A DNA stretch of 64,000 nucleotides. Origin: Adenanthera pavonina (taxonomy: Eukaryota > Streptophyta > Magnoliopsida > Fabales > Fabaceae). A program made the translations under genes and the position numbers. The stretch covers positions 27,964,501 to 28,028,500 of the forward strand of contig JAIVEN010000012.1 in NCBI GenBank assembly GCA_026686845.1. The letters run 5' to 3'. Below, in pieces: positions 36,340-46,237 of this stretch; position 1 is the first letter of the stretch; each line of letters starts with the position of its first letter. Under the pieces are notes generated by a model, which made no database searches, was not told the origin of the DNA, and was given only the letters and a program-made list of their open reading frames with translations.

Positions 36340-37788
36340 TGTTAAGTCAGATGGTTTTGATTATTCAAAATAACAATAAGCTTGGATGCAAAATATCAAG
36401 GGAGCATATACAAAGAAAAGTCTAAAGCTAAAGAATCCTATTGATTGAAGAGTGTTTATTTACATTTGTTAGAATTCTCATGTAAAGAAGGTAGTTAAGC
36501 TTTTATATGTTACTTATTCTACTTATCCTAATATTAAATGGGGCATTTATCTTCGTGATTAATATTTAACTTATGTTTTCAAAATGGTTTTCATAAAATG
36601 TTTTAACTTATGCACATAACACTTTGAGGTTATGAGAATAAAATCTCAACCTCATGTTGTTTCTAAGTATTCTTTTTTTGTTTTCATGAAAAGGTTTAAG
36701 ATTATTCATATAACTAAGGTCTGCATCATGTCCTTGCTTATGTCTCATTTTCCTGATAAGGTGCTTACCTTATTTGAAGAAGAGGTTTAACAGCAAAGAT
36801 CACTTGTTCTGTGATACCCATTATTCGCATAACCTAGGGAAGTTATTCATAAAAAGTATGTTACAGAACTCTTAGACCTCCTTCTATTAAACTTATTATC
36901 TGCATAACCTTAGGTGGTTATCCTGATAACCTGTAGTTTTCAAAAACTTAGTTTGTGTTGATTAAACATTATATGAACAATGAATAACACCCAAAGAGGT
37001 TATTTTGATAATCCTCAAAGGTATCTAAGTTTGTGAGATGTCAATTGAACAACTAAGTAGGTTTTCATAAAAATGGTTGAGCTGAAACTTAGTCATTCTG
37101 GAATGATTATTATTTACATAACCTAGTTAGGTTATCCACATAACAAAAGTCTAACATTGAAATTAAGAACCAACGGCCACCCGTTATTCACATAACCTGA
37201 GGAGGTTATCTACATAATCTCTATCAGACGCATTTAATGTGATAGGTGAATGGCTATTTTTTAAGAGCAATGGCTAATTCTTGCTTTTAATGGATAGTTT
37301 GGCTCTCAAACTATAAATAAGACCTCATTTAAACACTTGGGAGGTTTGAAAAACACATTGATGCCAAAACTCTACAAAATTTATTTCTAACTCATTAAAA
37401 GCCTACCTATTTTCTGCTCAGTTCATTCATTGCTCTTAAACTTTAATATTCAATCTTTTGAGAGAGAGTTTCATGCTTTGATTTGTATACTTCTACATAT
37501 TTATAGATAGTACTTAGTGTGAGAAAATACTAATATAGTTATTCTTACTCTTAGGTGAGAAGAGTGAGAGAGTTTTTAAGCTCAAAGCTTGAGTTGGAAT
37601 TGTACTGTTGTTTTTACAAGAACCCATTTGAATCTTGCAAGATATAGTGGAGAAATCTCAAGTGGTGGCTTGAATACTGGACTAAGGTCAAGTGGATTGG
37701 ATTAAATCAGAATAAGTCCATGAGTTTTTCACTCTCCTTATCTTTTCGACTTTTATATTCATTCTACTCTATTTTTCTGCAAACTTTT
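36340..37788 (+). repeat. 3' LTR of copia element 2, truncated
   Basis: It starts TGTTAAGTCAGATGG and parallels the 5' LTR at 10289 throughout (TATAAATA at 37312-37319, the AACCT/AGGTT motif array, the TTCACTCTCCTTATCTTTTC run). By eye the two LTRs differ at many sites, so the insertion is old. It stops at 37788 after CTGCAAACTTTT, where a Cassandra LTR begins. The final part with the C-rich block and CTAACA end is absent from the window. Confidence 0.88.
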
Positions 37789-38632
37789 TGTAACGTCCGG
37801 CCGCTTTTCGGGATTGATGACTGTCTCTACAAACCAACACATACCCTTTCAGTGTACTTTGATCTCACTCACACACCTCTTTCCCAGGAGGTCACCCATC
37901 CCATAATTGCTCCAGATTAAGCATGCTTAACTGAGGAGTTCTTAAGGGATAGACTACCGAAAAGGTAGGTACACCTTGTTAGCATAGGTACTACCCATCA
38001 ATTCCTTTAAGCTATCCTTTAACCATATATTACCATACCTATACAGTCTCTGAATCCCTCTCATTCCGGTATGTATTTGATTCATTCATATGCCCTTCCT
38101 GCTTAAAAGCCTGCTAGGAGGCGCTCCTTGTCGGTGCCTCATTACTTTATTTGACCCCTACTTTTCTTACACCGACGATCACTCCCCACCCTCGTCAGTG
38201 CCCGGATATCTCATGCCCTGCAGCTTCCGCTTGGTTCGTCCTTGAACCATACCATACTGAGAGAGGCTGGGCTCTGATACCAACTGTAACATCCAGTAGC
38301 TTTTCGGGATTGACGACTGTCCCCACAAACCATCACATGCCCTTTCGGTGTACTTTGTCCTCACTCACACACCTCCTTCCTAGGAAGTCACCCATCCCAT
38401 AATTGCTCCAGGTCAAGCATGCTTAACTGAGGAGTTCTTAAGAGATAGGCTACCAAAAAAGTAGGTGCACCTTGTTGACATAGGTAGTACCTATCAATTC
38501 TTTTAAGCTATCCTTTAACCGTATAGTCTCATACCTATACAGTCTCTGGATCCCTCTCATTTTGGTATGTATTCGATCCTTGTCGGTACCTCATTACTTT
38601 ATCTGGCCCCTACTTTTTTTTGCACCGACAAT
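37789..38632 (-). mobile_element. Cassandra TRIM retrotransposon (LTR, 71-bp internal region, truncated LTR)
   Basis: Plus-strand coordinates: LTR 37789-38213, internal 38214-38284, second LTR 38285 to about 38632. The LTR reads TGTAACGTCCGGCCGC... on the plus strand. The internal piece contains GGCTCTGATACCAAC, the complement of a tRNA-Met primer site, so the element lies on the minus strand. Each LTR holds a 5S-like block (37876-37942 and 38372-38438). TRIMs have no proteins and depend on other elements. The second LTR has lost about 50 bp internally near 38578 and its last 40 or so bases at the junction with the inverted copy. Confidence 0.88.
37876..37942 (-). promoter_or_regulatory. 5S rRNA-like internal promoter block in Cassandra LTR
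   Basis: On the minus strand this contains AACTCCTCAGTTAAGCATGC and GATGGGTGACCTCCTGGGA. These match the plant 5S rRNA region holding the pol III control boxes A and C (GTTAAGC and GATGGGTGACC). It is part of the LTR, not a 5S gene: the rest of 5S is missing. Equivalent blocks are at 38372-38438 (minus) and 38820-38886 (plus). Confidence 0.85.
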
Positions 38633-38973
38633 CAAGGAGCGGCTCCTGGCAGGCTTCTAAGCGGGTGGGGCATATGAATGAATCGAATATATAACGGAAC
38701 GAGAGAGATCCAGAGACTGTCTAGGTATGGGATTATACGGTTAAGAATAGCTTAAAGGAATTGATAGATACTACCTATATCAATAAGGTGTATATTTTTT
38801 TTTGGTAACCTATCCCTTAAGAACTCCTCAGTTAAGCATGCTTGACTAGGAGCAATTATGGAATGGGTGACCTCCTCGGAAGGAGGTATGTGAGTGAGGA
38901 CAAAGAACACTGAAAGGGCCTGTGTTGGTTTTTGGGACAGTTGTCAATCCCAAAGAAGAGGCCGGACATTAAT
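38633..38973 (+). mobile_element. Inverted, truncated Cassandra LTR
   Basis: It has the same LTR sequence as its neighbour but on the plus strand, starting within the LTR (GGCTCCTGGCAGGCTTCTAA) and ending GGCCGGACATTAATA, a decayed form of the usual GGCCGGACGTTACA. The 5S-like block is at 38820-38886. The junction (about 38630-38645) contains a small palindrome, GGAGCGGCTCC. From 38974 to 39116 is about 140 bp of sequence I cannot classify. Confidence 0.85.
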
Positions 38974-39121
38974 ATAATATCCCTATTTTTGTGGAATGTT
39001 ATAAAATGAATAAAAGATGAGAAACGAAGCGAGATGAAAAGGTTATATATAATTGGGCTTTAGAAGGAATTAATTTCTCATCTAATTTTCTGAACAAGTT
39101 ATGTTGGGTCCTTAATTGGAA

Positions 39122-40789
39122 TTAATTTTCCATAAGGTCATTTGAAATTTTATACTGAACTTGTAAAAGAGTTCTCTCAACTCCTCTAAATCGTTCAGTT
39201 GTTTTCTCAAAATACTTTGTTGGGATGATACCCTCTCTGAAACAGTTAGCTTCTGCTCCCGTATCAAATAAAACATCTTCTTCCAAAGTAAATTCATTGT
39301 TTATAATGATTTTAGCTTTAATATAAAACTTTTGTGTTAAAACCTTTGTAATCAAGTTTAAAAAGGGCTCTGGAAGATTAGGTTCATTGAAAACACCATT
39401 TTCCTTAGTTTGATGGTTTAATTGTATATCCTGTATTTGGGATATAGCTTCACTATGAATTTGTTGTTGATCCTTAATAAGGCGAATTTCAGCTTTAATA
39501 TTTTGTATTTCGAACCGAAGGTCAGAAATGGTAGCCTGTTTAGGTTCTTGTTTAAATCTAGCTAGAGTTTGGGTAAGGTCATATTTAGTTGGATTTTTCT
39601 GACCTAGTGGTTTGCTGCTAGAGGGGCTAGAGAGGATGTCTTTGAATTTTGAAAGATATTCTCCTTTTTCAGAATCTGGTAATTTGCTAATGATATCAAT
39701 AAGGAGATCATGTTCCCTGCTAATAACATTTATTTCAGAAGATGAATCTTCTTGAAGATCATTTTCTTGAAAACATTTAAGATTTTCAGAAGATTCCTTT
39801 TCTGATTCTGAAGCTGATTCCTCTAGAAGAATGTTATTTATTTTTTCTAAAACATCTTCCTCAATTTCGATGTTTCTTAGTTTTCGGGTGACTCTACAGT
39901 ATTTTGAGATATGACCCGGCCTACCACATTTAAAACAAACAATGTTTTTCTTTGGTTTGGATTCAAATTCTCTTTTGGGCTGAAAGTTTAGTTTAGGCTC
40001 GGATTTAGGTTTTGAATAGTATTGAGCCTTTTTGAAAAAAGGTTTCTTAGGTTTTTTGTGAGGTTTGGATTGTTTGCAAGGAGGGAAACCAAATTGCTCA
40101 CAAAAGGTTCCTAATTCTCTTTTATCGGAAGCTTTCTCTTTGGCAAGTTGACTTTGCAGCTTATTATCTTGACAAATCTTTAGAGCAGTTTTTTGTACAT
40201 ATGATATTAACTGTCCATATGTCAAACTCTCATAAGGGATCTTGCCATCATTTGGGTTTCTTAATTTGTTTCTAACTTTATTACCAAGCGAAGTTGGTAA
40301 TCCAGCTAAAAACTTTTCTTTCCAAAATGGCTGATTAGAATCATCCCTAGTGAGAACTCGACTTAAGAAAGTATCTTTATACCATCTAAAATCAGATAAT
40401 GTTCTGCACTTAAGATTTGATAAAAGTTCTGCTGACCTATCTTGCCATAAAGAAGGATCACCAATAAAATGTTTAATAATTGTAAAAATAAGGTGGTTTG
40501 TAGAATCAGGAATTACCTGGTCATTGTGCAAAATGGGTGTTCCATCTGCCTGAGTTTTGATGGAAGAGTAAATGGTATCTCTATCCTCGGGAGAAAGACA
40601 AAAATCCCACCAACCTTTTAATTGTCCAGTGAACCCGGAAACTAAAAGATCAGTTATTTGTTCATCTATGTAAACGTTTTGGGTTTGATAAGCATTGCTT
40701 ACCATGGTCATATGTTGGAGGGTTTGAAGGATAGTTGGTTCACTCAATCCATCTATGTTCCACTCATAGAGGTTGTCAGAGTTGAAAGC
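39122..40789 (-). pseudogene. Pararetrovirus coat protein and protease start
   Basis: It is in the same frame as the movement protein upstream, after one TAA. The coat protein is gag-like, with a GWWDFCLSPEDRD segment near the start, a long Lys-rich stretch, and the CCHC knuckle CFKCGRPGHISKYC about half way along (near 39930), which binds RNA. An acidic Ser/Glu-rich part follows. Near the end is the retroviral-type aspartic protease active site DTGA (39253-39265). The protease is cut short: viral similarity ends about 39134, and the last codons before the stop at 39122 come from the 17-bp border sequence. Conserved features are from caulimovirid knowledge; the assignment to florendovirus is inference. 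Confidence 0.88.
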
Positions 40790-42820
40790 TTAAAAGTTTT
40801 GTTGTGGCTTTTCTTCTAGGAGAATATCTGGAGGGGTTGCCCTACTGTAGTATAGTTTGGATGGTTTACTCCAATTTTGTTGGTTGATTTGAAGTGAAGA
40901 TGCTTGGCTAAGCTCTTCTTCTGATTCTACTACGGAATCCTTTTTAAGGACTTGTATAGCTTTAGGGTTTTTGGATGGCGCAAGGGGAGTTTCGGGGATA
41001 ATGGTTTGATGAAGTTGAATTTGAGACACTTTATTTTTTATTTGTTCAATAATTTTGTTTTTTGATTTTGTTTGTAAATCAAGTTTCTGTTGAGGTGTAT
41101 ATTCAAAGGGTTTGAATAAGGGTATTTGAATTGAAGGAGTTTCTAAAGAAGAAGTTCCTATTTCTGTTTTAATTTGAGAATCAGCTTGCTGAATTAAACA
41201 ATCACCTATCCTTTGTAAATAAAGGTTAGTATAATTGTTTTGTTCAACAATATTCTTTATATCAGAAGGTTTTACTTCTTCAGAAGTGTGTTTGTATTTG
41301 TAAGGAGAGGCCCAAATAGGTTGGTTAAGGTTGTCAACCTTACCTGGAATTTGAACCGTTCCTGGAGGGAATTCAGAAGAAACAGTTTGTTCAAAAGTTT
41401 TCCATTCTTGTTTTACAACATCTATTTTGGTGAAGTATGGATAATCCAAATTTTCACTTTCGGCATAAGCCTCAAACCAGTTAAAAAATGGAAGATTTTC
41501 TCGTATACTTTCAAGAAATGAATAGAACTGTTCTTGAATTTGTTTTCTTCTGATTCCTTGAAAATGTTCAAAAAACCATTCTCTTTTCAAAGTATTTTCT
41601 GAGGAGTAAAATTCCTTTTGTAAAGAAGGTTTGTCGATTTTGAAATTCTTTTGTAAGACATTTATGTCTCTTGGTTCTCCTAATGCAGAATAATCAGGAG
41701 AATCAATTGATCTTAAATCGTCTTGTGTTTCATAGTTTATGTGAGGGATGTTTGTAGAATTGTTTATTCCTGAAATGGAAGTATTTTGAATTTTAGGTTC
41801 ATGATTGTTTGGGGCTACCATATATATAACAGAAGGGGGTTGTGGTAGTGAAGAACAGGAGAATCTTGCGGATTCACTAACTGTGGACCTACAATCTTCG
41901 TATATAGAAGGTTTATATGTTTGAGACATAGATTTTCTTGGTCTGTCAAATGACAATCTAACAGTCCCATCCTGGGTTTGAGCAATTCTACTGATTTGTG
42001 GCATCATTTTAGGAGTTGGCTGAGTAGCCCTCTCCATGATCCATTCATCAGGTAGTTTGACTTCTTCCCACATGATAGTTTTTGGGATTGAAACATTGAC
42101 ATTATTATAGTCAGTTAAAAAAATTGTTGTTTGACCAGTATCAGGGAGGATTTTGGCATTTGTGGCGTTTGAGTTTAAAACTTTGTAACTAATCCTATAG
42201 ATTAGTGTAGCGGGTATAGACCCTGGTTTCATATTTAAACCATGAAGCTGTATCCTAAGTTTTAGGGCATCTAGGACATGTTCATCAGTTAAATCTAGGG
42301 TTCGATCTGGGTAGCAGTTGAAGTAAACAGGCCCATTGTTTAAGCCCATTTCAGTAGCTGCTAGAAGTGAATCGACATACGTATAATGTCTAGTATCTTG
42401 TAGACATACTAAACATGATACGTTTAACCTTTTTCTTATTAAAGGTTTAATTGCCACTTGGACGCATCCTATGTGTAGGTAATTAAACTCTTTTTTTATG
42501 TTTTGCAATTGATTTTTTTGAAAGAAGGAAAAAATCCTCATTTTTGGTTTGATAGGAACTGATTCCTTAACTGTTCTGATTATATAATCAGATTTTGAGA
42601 ACCATTTCTTATCCTTTTCTGAAATTTCATAAAGATAGTTTGGTGTGATAGTTGGTAAGGTCCAATTATCAAAGTTTTGGTTTAAGTTTGAAAAAGAGAT
42701 TTCCTGTGAGAAAATCTTTTTGTTTGGTGATTTTAATTCCTCATTTGGAGGGGGGTTTGAAGAAGAAGAAGAAGAAGAACGATGAGAAGAGAAAGAGAAG
42801 GAACACATAAAAGAAGACAT
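40790..42820 (-). pseudogene. Pararetrovirus movement protein (30K family) part of the polyprotein
   Basis: 676 codons from ATG 42820 to TAA 40790-40792. The first third has the 30K-type core: VQVAIKPLIRKRLNVSCLVC, DTRHYTYVDSLLAATE, GPVYFNCYPDRTLDL, then a LKLRIQLHG segment. Proteins of this type move virus through plasmodesmata. A Ser-rich start and a long polar linker (Pro, Gln, Ser) surround it. The frame continues past the TAA into the coat protein with no shift, so the stop probably arose after integration and the ancestral product was one polyprotein. A nearby ATG at 42808 would also fit; I keep the first. Confidence 0.87.
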
Positions 42821-43301
42821 GAAGAAAGTAAAGTAAATATAGAAAGTAAAAGGCAGTTTAAAGTGCTAGAATTTTAAAGGCAGAAGTATAAAAAGCTGTA
42901 AAAGATAATGAGAATTCTCCCTTATCTTAGTATCATTACCATCTGGATCCATAGGGGTATAAGAATTAAAACTTTACCTGACTCTAAGGTTCAGAATAAT
43001 TTATTAAAACTCTAGTAGAATTATTTAGAACTTACTCTAGCCAGATTTGAACATAATATCTCATATATCATACACTACTGTAGGGACCAATCGCTTGCCT
43101 CTCCTGGGACTTACAGCCTTACCATCCCTAGAAGGACTCATGCATGATACACAAGAATTATTTTCATTAGGACAAAGTCCCATTGCTATCGAGCTTAGTT
43201 CCTCAAATTCTTTCTAGAATTCTAACAATAATTCTGAAGTCATAGAGGCAGATCCAGATCTAATTAATACATCTCTACTTCACCTTCAGTCTCTGATACC
43301 A
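42821..43301 (-). promoter_or_regulatory. Pararetrovirus leader and minus-strand primer site
   Basis: The minus strand begins TGGTATCAGAGA at 43301, a match to the initiator tRNA-Met complement. By convention this is position 1 of a caulimovirid genome. About 480 bases of leader without a long ORF follow before the movement protein. On the far side (43302-43312) eleven bases, TCCCCTCTATC on the minus strand, are the same as the end of the right fragment at 46227-46237, so this piece extends slightly past position 1. Confidence 0.85.
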
Positions 43302-43317
43302 GATAGAGGGGAATGTT

Positions 43318-44235
43318 ATGCCCTTTGGTTTAAAAAACACTCCCTCTGAATTTCATAGAATTATGAATAATATATTTAATGATAATGATCAATTCATCAT
43401 TATATACATAGATGATGTTTTGATTTATTCTCATTCAATAGATCAACATTTCAAACATATTTATAAATTTATTAGAATTGTCAAAACCAATGGTTTAGCA
43501 GTTTCAAAAAAAAAAGATAAGTTTTTCCAAACAAAAATTAGATTTCTGGGACACTGGATATCTCAAGGATCTATTGTACCTATTGAAAGGTCTATAGAAT
43601 TCGCTGACAAATTTCCAGATCATATTATTGACAAAACACAACTTCAAAGATTTTTGGGTTGTTTAAACTATGTTTCAGATTTTATTCCTCATTTGAGCAA
43701 TTTTATCAAACCGCTCCATGAACGTCTGAAAACTAATCCTCCTCCTTGGACAGATGTTCATACAAAAGTTGTCAAACAAATTAAATCTCAGGTTAAGCAA
43801 CTTCCTTGCCTTAGCCTTCCAAATCCCTCTGCTCAAAAAATCATTGAAACCGATGCTTCTGATATTGGTTATGGAGGCATTCTTAAACAAAGAATTGATG
43901 GTAAAGAACAAATTATATCTTTCACCTCAAAACATTGGAGTAATACTCAGCAGAATTATTCCACAATCAAAAAGGAAATTCTTGCAATAGTTCTTTGCAT
44001 TTCAAAATTTCAGTTTGATTTATTAAATCAAAATTTCTTACTTAGAACTGATTGTAAATCAGCCAAAGATGTTTTACAAAAGGATGTTAAAAATATAGCC
44101 TCTAAACAAATCTTTGCTAGATGGCAAGCTATTTTAAGCATCTTTGATTTTGAAATTGAATTTATAAAAGGTTCTTCAAATTCTCTTCCAGACTTTCTTA
44201 CCCGAGAGTTCTTACAGGGAAAAGATCAAAAGTGA
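43318..44235 (+). pseudogene. Pararetrovirus RT C-terminal half and RNase H, 5'-truncated
   Basis: The 305-codon open frame has no stop, but its start is a break: the ATG at 43318 is the Met of the internal RT motif MPFGLKN, not an initiator. The catalytic box YIDDVL lies at about 43406, followed by FLGHWIS and the connection region FLGCLNYVSDFIP. RNase H has TDASDIGYGG, SKHWSNTQQNYSTIKKE and TDCKSA. It ends LTREFLQGKDQK with TGA at 44233-44235, five bases before the next ATG. Such a fragment lacks the fingers domain and cannot be an active polymerase by itself. Confidence 0.92.
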
Positions 44236-44239
44236 GTCA

Positions 44240-45656
44240 ATGCCACCAAAAAAGAAAAAGGAGCCCAATAAAGAATTAAACATCTTTCAGGATGCCCAAC
44301 CAGCAGTCTCTAGTCAAGAACTTGAGGCTGTAATAAGAAACTTACTCCAGCAAAGTGGATCCCAAACACAAGGGTCCAACCCAGAAGTTAAACAGGAGTT
44401 ATCCACTCCATCTGGATCATCAATCCAGCAAACTCAAACTGGGCCTTTAGCCCAACAACCCAAAACCTCCTCAAAAAAGACTATTGAAAATTATGCCAAA
44501 GCATATTCACAAAAGCAATTGCCTGAAATCACTTGGCAACAAGCTATCATTTCAAAACAAGATTATGATAAAGCAAACCAGCAGCCATTGATTTCAAAAA
44601 CCAACCCCAGAAGGCAATGGCATCTACCTCCCAAACTTCTAAAGCAATCATTCCTCAAACTCCTTAGTCATGACTTCTCCTTACATCTCAAAAGAAAACC
44701 AAGTAAGGAATCTAGTCCAGATAGAACCTGAATTCTATCATCCAAACCCAAATCAAGTGGCTATTAATGTTTTCCCTTCTGGATTTCATTATAAGCCCAC
44801 TGATTTAAGAAAAACAAGGGAATTCTATGAGTTAATATTAGTCCATTCGGAGTCAGTAAACCTTGAACAAAAAACTGATAAAAGAAATGGACCAATGATA
44901 ACCCATAGTACAATGCAAATTCTCAAAGTCCTCACTCCATCCCAATGGGGACAACCTCTTGAAAAACCAAAACATTTTGGGATTCTATATGAACCACAAG
45001 GATACAATTATTGGGACTATGTAGATGCATGGTACCATGTATTGTATTTTCAAAATGAACTAAATTCATATATCTGGTTTATATATTTCAAAACCAAAAC
45101 CAGATATGAATTTCCTCAATGGTTTATTCATTGGTGGAGTTTTGTAGGACCAGTTCCTCAAATTCTACCTCCTCCAATAGAACGAGCCTTTGATCAATTT
45201 AAACAAAAATTTAATCTCAATGAAGATCCATTTCCTTTAGATCTTCATTATTTTTCTAAACTATCAGTATCATGGATTTTTGCTTGGAAATATAGATTTT
45301 CGGCACCAATCCCAGGAACAAATATCCTACCAATCCTGCAAAGATTACCTTCAGTAAGATGGTGGGCTAAGTTCGACACAAAAAGAGTTGATAGTAAAGC
45401 AATGGACAAATGGTTCAAAGAAAACCCTAAATATCTCTATATGACTGAACAAAGTAAATTTCTGAATCAGAGGAGTAGGGTACAAGCCATGCTAGCAGCA
45501 TCAACCGATAAAACTAGTCTGGTTAACCAATTAACCACTGTATTACAATTACTCCAACAGCAAGGATCAAACTCTAAAGATCAAGAAGCCTCTTCATCTA
45601 CCTCAGAAAACCAAATTGAAAATGAAGATGACTTAATTGACCTTAATGAAGATTAG
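44240..45656 (+). pseudogene. Pararetrovirus ORF2 (unknown function), frameshifted
   Basis: It begins ATGCCACCAAAAAAGAAAAAG right after RNase H (a Lys-rich, nuclear-signal-like start). The first piece, to about 44600, is Gln/Ser-rich (QQSGSQTQGSN, SKKTIENYAKAYSQKQLPEIT). The frame then changes about twice between 44595 and 44670: a Ser/Thr-rich stretch is readable in the third frame, and the long second piece is open from 44670. That piece has conserved-looking VFPSGFHYKPTDLRKTREFY, FGILYEPQGYNYWDYVDAWY, EFPQWFIHWWSFVGP and YFSKLSVSWIFAWKYRF blocks and an acidic tail. Florendoviruses are described with an ORF2 of unknown role after RNase H; I recognise no enzyme motif. Confidence 0.8.
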
Positions 45657-46237
45657 AACTGATTACTAGTCACCAAAACATTGTGGTGTCAGTAATCCAA
45701 TAGGATTAAGTTAAAACGACGACGTATTTGCAAGTCACTAATAAACACTGTAGTGTCAGCAAATACAGTACCAAAAGGAATCAAAAGTACTAACCGGAAC
45801 TGTTCAAACAGTGCCAGTCACTAATAGTTTCCCAGTTCAAACTTTGCTTTTCCTCTCTATATAAGGACACGAAACCTCAAAGGAGAGACATTACAAAAAA
45901 ATCAAGAGAGATATCACTTGAGTTTCCTAAGAAGTTCTCCATTCCTTCAGAGAGAGAAACCTTTCTCCCTTCTTCCTTCTTCATCTTTGTTTGTAAGTTT
46001 TATTTCATTTCAATAAAATTTCTCTTTCAATTCTTGTTCATCATATCCTTGCCTTGTTTGGATGAACTGAATTGGCTGGTTCTACCGCCTGAAGTTCTTC
46101 TTGAACCATCCCCTTTGCATATTTACTTTATGACTTACATAATTTGATATGTATTAAGTAGTCCGTCTACTCCTCTACTCCACGATTCTTTTCTTCTCCC
46201 TAGTTCCTCCTAGCTTTCGGGGCCACTCCCCTCTATC
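45657..46237 (+). promoter_or_regulatory. Pararetrovirus intergenic promoter and polyA region
   Basis: TATATAAG at 45858-45865 is followed by AATAAA at 46012-46017. The spacing of about 150 fits the pararetroviral layout, where promoter and polyA signal enclose a short terminal redundancy. Upstream, AGTCACCAAAACATTGTGG (45668) and AGTCACTAATAAACACTGTA (45733) begin two copies of a 25-30 bp element ending GTGTCAG, and a partial third copy is at about 45816. They look like enhancer repeats. Function in the host is unknown. Confidence 0.75.

Larger units (their letters stand above)
10289..37788 (+). mobile_element. SIRE-type Ty1/copia retrotransposon 2, nested and truncated
   Basis: The 5' LTR (10289-11825), PBS, gag, pol, env-like ORF and 3' LTR (36340-37788) are all recognisable in order on the plus strand. 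The element is interrupted at 15529-18033 by a gypsy solo LTR and at 21756-35309 by a CACTA element; without these it would be about 11.4 kb. Every ORF is heavily decayed. The 3' LTR stops at a Cassandra boundary, and its last 95 or so bases are not found downstream, so the 3' target duplication is missing. Confidence 0.92.
39134..43313 (-). mobile_element. Endogenous pararetrovirus (caulimovirid, florendovirus-like), left fragment
   Basis: On the minus strand it carries, in order: tRNA-Met primer site (43290-43301), leader, movement protein, coat protein and the start of the aspartic protease. It then ends at about 39134. RT and RNase H are absent on this side. The order MP-CP-PR in one frame fits florendoviruses and petuvirus-like genomes better than caulimoviruses, where these are separate genes. 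Stops and truncation mean it cannot encode a whole virus. It is joined head to head with the plus-strand fragment at about 43312-43317. Confidence 0.88.
43314..46237 (+). mobile_element. Endogenous pararetrovirus, right fragment (RT end, RNase H, ORF2, promoter region)
   Basis: The plus-strand fragment starts inside RT and runs through RNase H, a second ORF and the intergenic region with TATA box and polyA signal. It ends at CCCCTCTATC (46228-46237), the bases that directly precede the primer site in the left fragment. It therefore ends at genome position 1, the known discontinuity of pararetroviral DNA. It lacks MP, CP, PR and the N-terminal RT. Together the two fragments still miss the middle of the genome (rest of protease and start of RT). 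Confidence 0.88.

Noticed and set aside
43318..44235. An intact RT-RNase H gene starting at ATG 43318
   Set aside because: The Met belongs to the internal MPFGL motif of RT; the upstream half is missing at the inverted junction.
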